13,440 nt of DNA from Planctomycetota bacterium (GTDB lineage Bacteria; Planctomycetota; UBA1135; GCA-002686595). Of the stretch, positions 7,623 to 13,440 are shown piece by piece (the first letter of the stretch is position 1; the number at the start of each line of letters is the position of its first letter). The DNA lies in assembly GCA_029259675.1 (NCBI GenBank), contig JAJDES010000119.1, positions 1 to 13,440 on the forward strand. The letters run 5' to 3'. Under the pieces are notes generated by a model. The model saw only the letters and a program-made list of their open reading frames with translations. It searched no databases and was not told the origin of the DNA. Position numbers and translations under genes: made by a program.

Positions 7623-7644
7623 CGACATAGCGTCTCCTATGTCG
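7623..7644. repeat. Inverted repeat with an extra CTCCTA half-site
   Basis: CGACATA (7623-7629) and TATGTCG (7638-7644) are perfect inverted copies 8 bases apart. CTCCTAT at 7634-7640 resembles the left arm of the nearby operators, but no matching right arm follows. It could be a degenerate second operator placed 19 bases before site 3, or unrelated. Confidence 0.35.
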
Positions 7645-7652
7645 TACAGAGT

Positions 7653-7671
7653 CTCCTACGTGGTGTAGGAT
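7653..7671. promoter_or_regulatory. BlaI-type operator, site 3 (upstream of repressor gene)
   Basis: CTCCTACGTGGTGTAGGAT matches the shared pattern CTCCTACA-N3-TGTAGGAG at 14 of 16 fixed positions, with 6-bp perfect arms (TCCTAC/GTAGGA). It ends 2 bases before ATG 7674 and 11 before ATG 7683. Its right arm includes the only Shine-Dalgarno-like sequence (GTAGGA), so the operator lies over the translation start region, consistent with autorepression. Confidence 0.65.
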
Positions 7672-7682
7672 TCATGGCCGCC

Positions 7683-8081
7683 ATGACCAAACCAAGTTCC
7701 ATCAGCAATACCGAGCTTGAGGTGCTCAAGCAACTTTGGAGCGACCGCAGCGCCTCGGTTCGACAAGTGCACGAGCAACTCGAAGCACTGGGCAAGACCT
7801 GGGCCTACAACACGGTTCAAACCTTGCTCAACCGACTTTGCGCCAAGGGCTTCGTGAAAGCGGAGCGCTCGGGGCGCGTTGTCGAATACACGGTTGTCGC
7901 TTCGCGCGAAGATCTTGTACGGCAAGAATTAGACGGAATTGCCGAGAAGATGTGCGAAGGCTCTTCGACGCCATTGGTGCTCTCACTATTTGAAGGGCGC
8001 AAATTTTCGGCCGGCGAAATCCGCGAATTCAAAAAGCTGCTGGCCGAACTGGAATCTAAGACTGAGGGCGGCTCGGCATGA
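7683..8081 (+). CDS. BlaI/MecI/CopY family transcriptional repressor
   Basis: The 132-residue protein has the family's winged helix-turn-helix at residues 6-72: ISNTELEVLKQLW, then a recognition helix in WAYNTVQTLLNRLCAKGFV (T44, V45, T47, R51), then the wing (GRVVEYTVV). A C-terminal dimerisation helix pair follows (STPLVLSLFEGRKFSAGEI...FKKLLAELE). Family members bind TACA/TGTA dyads as dimers and are inactivated by proteolysis initiated by a partner M56 protease. ATG 7683 is preferred because MTKPSSISNTELE matches the usual family start and GTAGGA lies 12 bases upstream. ATG 7674, three codons earlier, lies only 3 bases from that site and would need near-leaderless translation. Its stop overlaps the M56 start by 4 bases (ATGA), so the two are translationally coupled. 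Three dyads in the window are its probable targets. Confidence 0.92.
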   Translation: MTKPSSISNTELEVLKQLWSDRSASVRQVHEQLEALGKTWAYNTVQTLLNRLCAKGFVKAERSGRVVEYTVVASREDLVRQELDGIAEKMCEGSSTPLVLSLFEGRKFSAGEIREFKKLLAELESKTEGGSA

Positions 8082-9454
8082 CCCAGTTGGCTTCCAACAT
8101 GCTTGCCGTTCTGGTTTTGGCCCTCGTTGCCGAGTTCGCAACTCGAGTCCTTTGGCGCAGGCCCGCCATCGGGCAACTCCTGTGGCTCGCGGTGTTGGTT
8201 CGCAGCTTGCTGCCGTCACTGCCACTGCTCACTTTTTGGCAGGAGCAAATCAGCCTTGGAATCATTCCACTTTCTACAGCAACGATCCTGCCGGCACAGG
8301 CGCCGAATGCAGTCGCAAGCTGGTTTCCAAGCAATTTGGAATTGCTCCTGGGAGCATGGTGCCTGGGATCCCTATGGCATGCCGCACGGGCACACCGGCG
8401 CACTCGCCATCTGCGCCGGCGAGTTGCGCTCGGCCAACGGTCCGGCGACGCAAGCTGCGCACGCGTACGAGCCATTGCAAGTGAACTCCGGCTGCAAGCA
8501 CCGGCATTGGTGACCTTGCCGGGCATAACATCGCCCTTCCTGATTGGCTTGCGCCGGCCGACGCTAGTCTTGCCGGAACCCATGGAGCATGGCGATGCAA
8601 ATGCGCTTTCAGCCGTGATGCTGCACGAGCTCGTGCATTTGGAAAGGCGCGACCTGTGGACCGCATGGATCGAATTGCTGGCTGAATGCCTGTGGTGGTG
8701 GAACCCCGTTGTTCGCTACGCAATCGCTCAATCGCGCCGCTACAGGGAATTGGCCTGCGATGCGCGCGTGATGGAGTTGAAGCCCGATGCTCGGCATGCG
8801 TACGCCACCGCCTTGCTGGATTCTGCCGGCGCTCCAACAGCGCAAAGGCTCCCCGCCGAACTTGCGAGCTGGGTCGGTTCCGGCTCGCGAATTCGCGAGC
8901 GATTGCGCTGTTTGTATCTGGACTCGCGCCAAGCTCGCGTTTCGAGGATGGGCTTTGCCACTGTGGCTGCGCTGCTTTGCTGCACGCTGCTGGGATTTGC
9001 GCACACAAGCCATGTCGTCCCACAGGCGGGCACGCAAGAGCTTACGGAAACGGATCTCAGGAACCTGGCGCGCTTTGAAGTGAATAGCTACGAAGAGCTC
9101 GAAAGTCGTTCGCTTGCGCGCCTTGAGTCCACGCCGACAGATGGGCGCTCGTGGTACGAATTGGGTTGGGCCTATTCGGGGCTGCAGGATATCGGCGCAG
9201 CCAGTGCCGCCTTCGAGCGCCAATACGAACTCTCCTATCAGCCCACGATTGCCAGCTACAACTTGGCCTGCTGCTACTCCATGCTCGGCGACATCGATGC
9301 CGCGCTAAGCTGGATTCAAAGAAGTGTTTCGTCCGGGTACGACAACTACGATGGAATCGAGCGGGACGGCGATCTGCGCAACCTTCACGGAGATGCGCGC
9401 TTTCAGGCTTGGATGGATTCCTTGCGCGTTCAAAATCCGAGTGCCGCCCAGTAA
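8078..9454 (+). CDS. M56 family (BlaR1/MecR1-like) membrane metalloprotease with C-terminal TPR-like repeats
   Basis: The 458-residue protein has membrane segments at about 8-25, 31-54 and 86-102, a cytoplasmic protease domain, and a fourth segment at about 291-309. The zinc site is present: HELVH at 183-187 and E224 in RELACD, the family's third-ligand motif. BlaR1 and MecR1 carry an extracytoplasmic penicillin-binding sensor after the last membrane segment. Here the tail (about 320-458) instead has TPR-like repeats: SWYELGWAYSGLQDIGAASA, SYNLACCYSMLGDIDAAL, then GDLRNLHGDARFQAW. I see no serine acylation motif. A role in beta-lactam resistance is therefore unlikely; the signal is unknown and might be a protein or peptide. 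It is coupled to the repressor gene by a 4-base overlap, and I infer that it triggers removal of that repressor. No clear terminator follows before the convergent gene. Confidence 0.9.
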   Translation: MTQLASNMLAVLVLALVAEFATRVLWRRPAIGQLLWLAVLVRSLLPSLPLLTFWQEQISLGIIPLSTATILPAQAPNAVASWFPSNLELLLGAWCLGSLWHAARAHRRTRHLRRRVALGQRSGDASCARVRAIASELRLQAPALVTLPGITSPFLIGLRRPTLVLPEPMEHGDANALSAVMLHELVHLERRDLWTAWIELLAECLWWWNPVVRYAIAQSRRYRELACDARVMELKPDARHAYATALLDSAGAPTAQRLPAELASWVGSGSRIRERLRCLYLDSRQARVSRMGFATVAALLCCTLLGFAHTSHVVPQAGTQELTETDLRNLARFEVNSYEELESRSLARLESTPTDGRSWYELGWAYSGLQDIGAASAAFERQYELSYQPTIASYNLACCYSMLGDIDAALSWIQRSVSSGYDNYDGIERDGDLRNLHGDARFQAWMDSLRVQNPSAAQ

Positions 9455-9520
9455 CAAGTACGAGCGCCGTGCAGCGCGAAGTAAACGTCAGCCGCGCACA
9501 CAGCGCTGCGACGGCCGCGA

Positions 9521-11203
9521 TTAGGACGTAGCCTTCGCGGGCATACTTTCGGCCCCCAGCTCCAACTCGCTGCTTTGGGAATCCTTGGCCGCCTCCTCTG
9601 CCAGCGACCGCAAGGTCCGGTTGTGCGCGGAATCCTCGCGCGTGCGGTCCAGCGCCTCCAGTAACTTCGCGACCCTTTGCTCCTCAGCGTTGCGCGGCAG
9701 GAAATTGGATTCCATCCGATCGCCGCGCAATGCGTGGAGCACGTCGCAAACTCGAATTGAATCCAAGGCCTTGGCCGGCAATACCGATTCGTATTCACCG
9801 TCCTGCACCCACGACAGGAATCCGGCCTCGGTCAAATCCTCAAAGACATCCGCGATCCAGGACTCCGGAATGCCCAGGCAACGCGACAGGGAGCTAACAC
9901 TCCAGGGATCGGAACCCTCCAAGAAAGAGCGACCGATGGAAGTCATGGCGCGCAATGCAATGACTTCGCGGAAAGCGGGCGGAACGGGACCGATGTATGC
10001 CGATCCGCGGTAAGTCGGCGCCTTCTCTGCCGCCGAGGCGACCTCAGCTCCAAAGAGCACACAAACCCAGGAGGTCCAGGTGTAAACCAGGAAGACGGGA
10101 ATGGCTGCGAAAGTGGCGTAAAGCGGATTGACCGTGGAAGGAATCGTAATCATCAGCAGGTTCGACAGCTGCCATAAGCTGCCGCCCGCCAAGCCGCCGA
10201 GCAGTGCGGAGGAAATGCGCACACGCGTATTGGGCAAGAACAAGTAAATGAAGCCGAAGGCGACCCAAACCGTGCCCAAGCTGATGACGCGCAAGGCTAA
10301 ATCAAACAGCGGTCGCGCTATCGCAGCGTCGCTTTCTACCCAGGTATGCACATAGGCCGTGATGCCCATGGCCGGCAAGATCAGCAACGGCGTGATCACA
10401 ACGATCGCCAAGTAATCCGAGACCTTGCGTGTCAAGGCCCTCGAATTGCGCACACCCCAGATCTCGTTGAAGGAGCGCTCAATCGATCCCAACAACTTGA
10501 TCACCGTGTAAAAGAGCACAATCAAGCCGAATGCACCCAGTTTGGACACATCCGTGTCGCGCACAAATTGCAGGACCTTATCCAGGGCCTGGCGCAGTTG
10601 CGCTCGAGCTTCATCCGCACCCACGGCGTCTTGCTCGCTTGGACCGACGGTTGCACTGCCGGATTCCCGGGCCTCGCCCAACCCTTCCAGCGCAAGATCC
10701 GCGTCCGCCTGCGGCTGGTCGATAGAAGTCGAGCCCTGGAGCTCCGACGTGCTCGAGCCCGCCTCCGCATCAAGGGCGTCCGCGTCGATGGCTGATTCTG
10801 TTTGCGATGCACCGTCGAGCTCGCGCGGCGGTTCATCCAGGCTTAGTGCCTGTGACTCCCCCTCTGCACCGAATAGCCGGTCCAGGGCCGGATCCACGCG
10901 TTGGATTAGCTGCTCATACGCCCCGGCACCCTTGGCCACCGAAAAAACGAAGGCCAAAACGGGCACGATCGAGAGCACGGTGATGTAGGTCAGCGCCGAT
11001 GCGTGAAAGAGGCAGCGGTTTTGCACGAAGCCGCGCACCGACACATACAAAATCCTGCTCAGGCGAAAAAACGCGCCCCGAAAAGTGGGCAGTCCGCCGT
11101 GCTCCGTCGACCAAAGATCAACCGTGAGAAAGTCCCGCAGGCGACTCCCCACGTTCTGCAATCTTTGCTTGAGATCTTGATCTTGTCCCTTGTTGGGCGT
11201 CAT
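9521..11203 (-). CDS. YihY/virulence factor BrkB family membrane protein with acidic insertion
   Basis: From the ATG at 11203 the product has 560 residues. The family pattern is clear: a first membrane segment at about 67-90 (SALTYITVLSIVPVLAFVFS), then 222-241, the signature GSIERSFNEIWGV, and further segments at about 262-284, 301-324, 330-354 (after LPNTRVRISSALLGG) and 364-389 (LYATFAAIPVFLVYTWTSW, then LFGAEV). The C-terminal 170 residues are cytoplasmic and look like a winged-helix domain (SLSRCLGIPESWIADVFEDL). Between segments 1 and 2 is an unusual insertion of about 85 residues (111-197) rich in Asp, Glu, Ser and Ala. The frame is open to 11266, but AGGGGAG precedes ATG 11203, whereas the upstream ATG lies in the tail of a terminator and lacks a ribosome binding site. 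Family function is unsettled; despite older annotation it is not RNase BN. Confidence 0.9.
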   Translation of the reverse strand: MTPNKGQDQDLKQRLQNVGSRLRDFLTVDLWSTEHGGLPTFRGAFFRLSRILYVSVRGFVQNRCLFHASALTYITVLSIVPVLAFVFSVAKGAGAYEQLIQRVDPALDRLFGAEGESQALSLDEPPRELDGASQTESAIDADALDAEAGSSTSELQGSTSIDQPQADADLALEGLGEARESGSATVGPSEQDAVGADEARAQLRQALDKVLQFVRDTDVSKLGAFGLIVLFYTVIKLLGSIERSFNEIWGVRNSRALTRKVSDYLAIVVITPLLILPAMGITAYVHTWVESDAAIARPLFDLALRVISLGTVWVAFGFIYLFLPNTRVRISSALLGGLAGGSLWQLSNLLMITIPSTVNPLYATFAAIPVFLVYTWTSWVCVLFGAEVASAAEKAPTYRGSAYIGPVPPAFREVIALRAMTSIGRSFLEGSDPWSVSSLSRCLGIPESWIADVFEDLTEAGFLSWVQDGEYESVLPAKALDSIRVCDVLHALRGDRMESNFLPRNAEEQRVAKLLEALDRTREDSAHNRTLRSLAEEAAKDSQSSELELGAESMPAKATS

Positions 11204-11270
11204 GGCTCCGCTCCCCTGGCCAAGTATCGTCTCAGTGGGAGGATCGCTCCAGGCCCCAAGCGACATGAAA

Positions 11271-11306
11271 CGAGCGCGTCAGCCCCTGTGGGAGCTGACG
11301 CGCTCG
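11271..11306 (-). terminator. Intrinsic terminator of the Arg/Gly-rich secreted protein gene
   Basis: CGAGCGCGTCAGC (11271-11283) pairs perfectly with GCTGACGCGCTCG (11294-11306). The loop CCCTGTGGGA can add three more G-C pairs with one bulged A. Read on the minus strand, the hairpin lies 33 bases after the stop of the upstream gene and is followed by TTTC. It separates that gene from the BrkB-family gene, which must have its own promoter or depend on read-through. Confidence 0.8.
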
Positions 11307-11339
11307 AGCAAGCGGTGGTTCATGCAGCCCTAGGAGCCC

Positions 11340-12149
11340 TTAGAAGCGCCCCCGAGCACCACGATCGGAGCCTCTGCCGCCGCAGGGGCCTCGATGCCCA
11401 CCGCCTTTTTCGTTTCTAACTTCGCCGCGCTGGGCCCGTCGTCCGCCTTCGAACCCGGCTCCAGGGAAGCCGGCATCCAATCCGCCCCTATTCTGGAAAC
11501 CGCTTTGGAAACCTCCCCGCAGGAAATCTCGACCACCCCCCTGGGGCGCCGTGCGGAATCCGTTCTGGAATGCGCGCTCGGGCGGCTTGCGCCGACCGCC
11601 AAAGTTGCGCCCTTGCGTCGAACCGATTCCTCGGCCCGCGCCAAACTCTGAAGGAGCTGCATTGATTTCAAGTCGCGGGCGACGTCCGCCACCCCGCCCT
11701 TCGACATCGGGCGCAGCTTGGAATTCATGGGCGCGAGGAAATGCCGTTGCGCCGCGGCCTTCGCGATCGCCGTGTTCCCGGCTCTCGCGGTCGGGCGCAC
11801 CGAGTCCGCCACGTCGCTGGCCACGCATCCGATGTCCGCGTCCCTCGCCGGCATGGGGGGCATCCTCACCGCGCTCATTCAACCCTCGTCCCCGAAGGGG
11901 GGCCCGATCGGGATCCTCAAGTCGCTCGCGCAAAGCCTGCATGCGCGATTGTGCGAACTCCTGGCGTTCAGCCTGACGAACCTCCAATCGCTGCAAGAAA
12001 CGCTCGCGCAGCAGTCCGTCTTGCCCGTCGCGCTCGGCCTGCGGAGCGACAACGGGGGCTGCAATAGTGGGAGCTTCGACTGATTCCTGAGCTTGGACAA
12101 CTAGTCCGGAAGCGAGCCATACAAGCACGGCCGGTATGCAATATTTCAT
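11340..12149 (-). CDS. Secreted Arg/Gly/Phe-rich low-complexity protein
   Basis: The 269-residue product begins with a clear signal peptide (MKYCIPAVLVWLASGLVVQA, cleaved before QE). After an Ala/Pro/Val segment, residues 40-85 form a charged amphipathic helix, probably coiled coil (LLRERFLQRLEVRQAERQEF, then QALRERLE). From about 86 to the end it is dominated by Arg, Gly, Glu and Phe, with short degenerate repeats such as RGGFQSGFQNRGGLDAGF. Only one Cys lies in the mature protein. I recognise no enzyme domain; similar disordered Arg/Gly-rich exported proteins occur in planctomycetes. A second minus-strand frame overlaps the 3' two thirds (11330-11878), but this one has the export signal and repeat structure. 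No strong ribosome binding site is visible. A terminator follows the stop. The role may be structural or in binding polyanions, which is a guess from composition. Confidence 0.72.
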   Translation of the reverse strand: MKYCIPAVLVWLASGLVVQAQESVEAPTIAAPVVAPQAERDGQDGLLRERFLQRLEVRQAERQEFAQSRMQALRERLEDPDRAPLRGRGLNERGEDAPHAGEGRGHRMRGQRRGGLGAPDRESREHGDREGRGATAFPRAHEFQAAPDVEGRGGGRRPRLEINAAPSEFGAGRGIGSTQGRNFGGRRKPPERAFQNGFRTAPQGGGRDFLRGGFQSGFQNRGGLDAGFPGAGFEGGRRAQRGEVRNEKGGGHRGPCGGRGSDRGARGRF

Positions 12150-12484
12150 GATTTATGGGGCTGGTCATTGAGCTTCCGCCCAACGAATTCCGTGGTCTGC
12201 GCGACGCCCACGACAACGTGGAATGGGGCCGTTTTGCCCGCGCAAGTACCTGAACACCGCCCGCGCACATTGGTTCCGCTGCGTCTTGCAACTGCCTGGG
12301 TTGCGCGGGGGGTCTTTCAGCAGCTTCGAGCTCCGAACCGCCCGGAATCCCGGCTCCGACTCGATCGGGGGCGGTTTCGGGAAGGCATTTTCAGCTGCGA
12401 CAGTCGAGCGGGCCCGCTCCACGGAAATGGCGCTTCAACTCGACGGAAGCACCCAACTTGCGCCCAGAGAGCGCAATCCCTGCC
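12150..12484. other. Intergenic region between SRPBCC and Arg/Gly-rich genes
   Basis: This stretch holds no convincing gene. It should contain the promoter of the Arg/Gly-rich protein gene, but no clear boxes are visible. A perfect 14-bp palindrome, GAGCGGGCCCGCTC, lies at 12406-12419; with no loop it is more like a protein-binding site or chance than a terminator. Confidence 0.4.
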
Positions 12485-13093
12485 TCAGTGCACCACGGGG
12501 AGCACTTCGTCGCCGACGCTCGCCGCAAGGTCGATCAAGTACTGCTGCATGCGCTCGGTGCGCTCTGATTCAAAGCGAAGCGCAATGCGGCGCATGGGAT
12601 GGCTCGTGCTGACGGTTTCCGTGAGCACCACTCGCGTACCGCCCACATCCTCGCGAATTTCGATCTTCCAAGTGCCCGTCAAGGAACTGCGCAAGTCGCC
12701 GAAACTCGTCACGATGAAATAGGGCGGCGTGTAGACGACCAGCTCTTGGTGCAAGTTGCCCTCGGCGCCATATTCAAGCCAAACAGCGTGATCGTTGCGA
12801 TTGGCCAGGGCTTGCATGCGAGTCACATCGGTGCGCCATTCCGCTTGGGCTTCCAAGTTGGAAACCCTGGGCCACAGAGCCTCAACTGGCCGGCTGAACA
12901 GTGCAGAAACCACAGAGTTGTGCTGGCTCGGAACCAGGAAGCCAACGCTAAAAAGTCCGACGCAAAGACCGATGAGCACAAAGCTCCAGGTCAGGATCTT
13001 GTTCAGTGAACGGACACCGCGCTTCCTTTGCATGCGCTTGCGCAGCGCTCTTACATCGGGCGGGACCCATTCTGATTCGTCGTAGCTTCGCAT
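12485..13093 (-). CDS. Membrane-anchored SRPBCC (START/polyketide cyclase-like) family protein
   Basis: The 202-residue protein has a basic cytoplasmic N-terminus (RALRKRMQRKRGVRSLNK), one membrane segment at about 33-54 (ILTWSFVLIGLCVGLFSVGF), and an SRPBCC-type domain from about 58 to the end. Matching features are the opening strand and helix (SALFSRPVEALWPRVSNLEA, then EWRTDV), the central strands (VWLEYG, ELVVYTPPYFIVTSFG), TGTWKIEIREDVGGTRVVLTE and a long C-terminal helix (RMQQYLIDLAAS). SRPBCC folds form a deep hydrophobic pocket for lipids or other small ligands. By the positive-inside rule the domain should face the periplasm. The ribosome binding site before ATG 13093 is weak. It is on the same strand as the next gene but 335 bases away, so a shared transcript is uncertain. 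The ligand is unknown. Confidence 0.85.
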   Translation of the reverse strand: MRSYDESEWVPPDVRALRKRMQRKRGVRSLNKILTWSFVLIGLCVGLFSVGFLVPSQHNSVVSALFSRPVEALWPRVSNLEAQAEWRTDVTRMQALANRNDHAVWLEYGAEGNLHQELVVYTPPYFIVTSFGDLRSSLTGTWKIEIREDVGGTRVVLTETVSTSHPMRRIALRFESERTERMQQYLIDLAASVGDEVLPVVH

Positions 13094-13105
13094 GGCTCGG
13101 GGGTC

Positions 13106-13438
13106 TTATCGTCCCAATACGCGCCCAGTCTGCTTTCGAGTCCCATATTTATTGGCCGGATCCTGTGCATGGGCCGGCCGGCCCCCAAAGCCTCCCGGCC
13201 CCACCTGGCCCCATCCTGAGTCGCTGCCCGGGAAGGTCTGGGTGAGCATGCCGCCCGGCAGCGTCAAACAGCGCCCAGCAGTGCCCGGGCGCCACCTTCC
13301 AGTCGAATTCTGGCAGTCGAAGCGAACTCGACTCCCCTCCGCAACGTCATTGCTGGGACTACCGGGAAAGCCTGCCCGCTCGCCCGGCACGACTTGTTCC
13401 TTGCCCAGGGCCCCTCTCCGAGCTCCACCGATCTGAAC
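13106..13438 (-). CDS. Possible 3' end of a Gly/Pro-rich protein entering from the right edge
   Basis: One minus-strand frame is open from the right edge to a TAA at 13106 (110 codons). It has a Gly-rich segment (GWGQVGPGGFGGRP) and a basic tail (DPANKYGTRKQTGRVLGR) that looks like a natural C-terminus. The other two minus frames close within this stretch. No domain is recognisable, and the plus strand is also open here (13092-13436) as GC-rich DNA often is. The stop lies 12 bases before the SRPBCC start, which would fit an operon. If it is not coding, this stretch is the SRPBCC promoter region. Confidence 0.4.
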   Translation of the reverse strand, partial: VQIGGARRGALGKEQVVPGERAGFPGSPSNDVAEGSRVRFDCQNSTGRWRPGTAGRCLTLPGGMLTQTFPGSDSGWGQVGPGGFGGRPAHAQDPANKYGTRKQTGRVLGR

Positions 13439-13440
13439 GG

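Noticed and set aside
7634..7652. A fourth BlaI-type site between 7634 and 7652
   Set aside because: Only the left arm (CTCCTAT) matches; about 9 of 16 fixed positions agree, too few to count as an operator.
8078..9454. A beta-lactam resistance sensor (blaR1/mecR1)
   Set aside because: The outer penicillin-binding domain is absent and no beta-lactamase gene is nearby.
9455..9520. Bidirectional terminator between the convergent M56 and BrkB-family genes
   Set aside because: Only short arms (CAGCGC and GCGCTG) pair across a long loop and there is no T-tract.
9521..11203. Ribonuclease BN naming for the BrkB-family gene
   Set aside because: That older annotation of the YihY family is known to be wrong; RNase BN is a different protein.
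11204..11266. Upstream 21-codon extension of the BrkB-family gene
   Set aside because: The upstream ATG lies in the tail of a terminator and lacks a ribosome binding site, while ATG 11203 has AGGGGAG.

Overview
The window looks like chromosomal DNA of a planctomycete, most like the marine lineages rich in large secreted FG-GAP and NHL proteins. This is inferred from family content, not from a marker gene. The supporting features are an ECF sigma factor with a long C-terminal extension that crosses the membrane, a seven-bladed FG-GAP propeller protein and an NHL propeller protein with different C-terminal sandwich-like domains, a BlaI/M56 pair, and moderately high GC with loosely packed genes. 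I see no tRNA, rRNA, CRISPR array, insertion sequence or phage gene.

Layout: 1-2205 (minus) is one open frame, cut by the left edge, that encodes an ECF sigma factor fused through a single membrane segment to carboxypeptidase-regulatory-like beta domains. Divergent from it is a secreted DUF1579 protein (2342-2968, plus). A 0.7 kb gene-free stretch with several hairpins follows. Next is the FG-GAP propeller gene (3687-5576, plus), with a 15-bp perfect terminator hairpin about 100 bases downstream. A second gene-free stretch leads to the NHL-repeat secreted protein (6351-7601), then a BlaI-family repressor (7683-8081), overlapping by 4 bases an M56 BlaR1-like membrane protease (8078-9454) that ends in TPR-like repeats. 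On the minus strand follow a YihY/BrkB-family membrane protein (9521-11203), a secreted Arg/Gly/Phe-rich protein (11340-12149) with its own terminator, and a membrane-anchored SRPBCC protein (12485-13093). A possible partial frame reaches the right edge.

The most coherent system is at 6264-9454. Three 19-bp dyads fit one pattern, CTCCTACA-N3-TGTAGGAG. Two lie in front of the NHL gene and one directly in front of the repressor start. The TACA/TGTA core is what the BlaI/MecI/CopY family recognises. This suggests a small regulon in which BlaI represses itself, the protease and the NHL protein, and the protease relieves repression in response to something other than a beta-lactam, because a TPR-like tail stands where the penicillin sensor would be. 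The second highlight is the sigma factor, whose fused tail places a sensor-like domain outside the membrane on the same polypeptide as the transcription factor.
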